Shown piece after piece: positions 5,380 to 5,531 of a stretch of 5,531 nt of DNA. Both the position numbers and the translations under genes were made by a program. A model generated the notes under the pieces. The model saw only the letters and a list, made by a program, of their open reading frames with translations, had not been told where the DNA came from and ran no database searches. This stretch comes from an uncultured Oscillospiraceae bacterium (lineage in GTDB: Bacteria > Bacillota > Clostridia > Oscillospirales > Acutalibacteraceae). Each line of letters starts with the position of its first letter. The stretch's first letter is position 1. The stretch is taken from positions 1 through 5,531 of the forward strand of contig CABQCM010000111.1 in assembly GCA_902462665.1 (NCBI GenBank), written 5' to 3'.

Positions 5380-5531
5380 AACCGCAAAAGCGGTTATTAT
5401 CGTTTTATTTCAGCACGGGCCTACGGCCATGTGCGCATTATACCACTCACACTACGTGTTCATGGTATAATGTCCACAGAGCGGACATTATACTTTGATT
5501 TTGATCACCCACCTACGGTGATGGCGTATTA
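5371..5531 (+). repeat. Two diverged tandem units, about 92-bp period, with conserved hairpins (right side cut)
   Basis: Unit 1 runs 5371-5462 and unit 2 runs from 5463 past the edge. Both begin TGGTATAAT and carry CCTACGG at the same offset (position 50 of the unit), with GCGG followed by ATTAT near offset 20. Unit 1 has an 11-bp perfect inverted repeat with arms 5375-5385 and 5390-5400. Unit 2 has an 11-bp perfect one with arms 5465-5475 and 5483-5493. The inner arm bases differ between units but stay complementary. Each unit also has a small hairpin with a TAC loop (5413-5434; 5510-5520). A 10-bp repeat, 5436-5445 with 5463-5472, bridges the units around a 4-bp TAC-loop hairpin. Overall identity is only moderate. 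The identity of the family is unknown to me. Confidence 0.6.

Noticed and set aside
5371..5531. CRISPR array or integron attC sites
   Set aside because: Units are diverged, with no near-identical 25-40 bp repeats separated by unique spacers, and no attC core (GTTRRRY with RYYYAAC) is visible.

Overview
The window reads as a chromosomal segment of a Gram-positive anaerobe of the Clostridia. I infer an Oscillospiraceae/Ruminococcaceae-like member from strong AGGAGG-type ribosome binding sites, TTGACA/TATAAT promoters with extended -10 (TGn) boxes, moderately GC-rich core genes, and a small UPF0735/PheB-type ACT protein beside hom and a LysC-type aspartokinase. The genus cannot be fixed from the sequence alone.

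Left part (1-922, minus strand): a partial GNAT-family acetyltransferase runs off the left edge. It has one complete acetyltransferase domain and the beginning of a further region. Its control region is the most intricate regulatory structure here. It has a promoter (893-922), a 16-codon leader peptide (808-858), an intrinsic terminator (750-778) before the structural gene, and a 12-nt stretch inside the leader ORF that is perfectly complementary to the terminator arm. A second stem can hide the leader ribosome binding site and start codon. This is the layout of a translation-controlled transcription attenuator, as known for antibiotic-inducible resistance genes.

Middle part (1084-4147, plus strand): an amino-acid biosynthesis operon starts at an extended -10 promoter. 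It encodes a small ACT-domain protein, homoserine dehydrogenase (hom) and aspartokinase (lysC). Aspartokinase opens the aspartate pathway (Lys/Met/Thr) and homoserine dehydrogenase commits flux to Thr/Met. All three proteins carry ACT regions, so effector-binding control is probable. lysC contains an internal, well-spaced AGGAGG plus in-frame ATG exactly before its regulatory domain, which predicts a separately translated beta subunit as in Bacillus subtilis aspartokinase II.

Right part (4137-5203): a Gfo/Idh/MocA-family NAD(P)-dependent oxidoreductase appears to have its own promoter overlapping the end of lysC. A 13-bp hairpin lies at the very 5' end of its predicted mRNA.

Right end (5204-5531): no gene is seen. 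A strong promoter-like sequence leads into two diverged tandem units about 92 bp apart, each with a TGGTATAAT box, a perfect inverted repeat whose arms differ between units yet stay complementary, and a CCTACGG-centred hairpin at the same offset. The array is cut by the window edge and is the most likely place for something undescribed.
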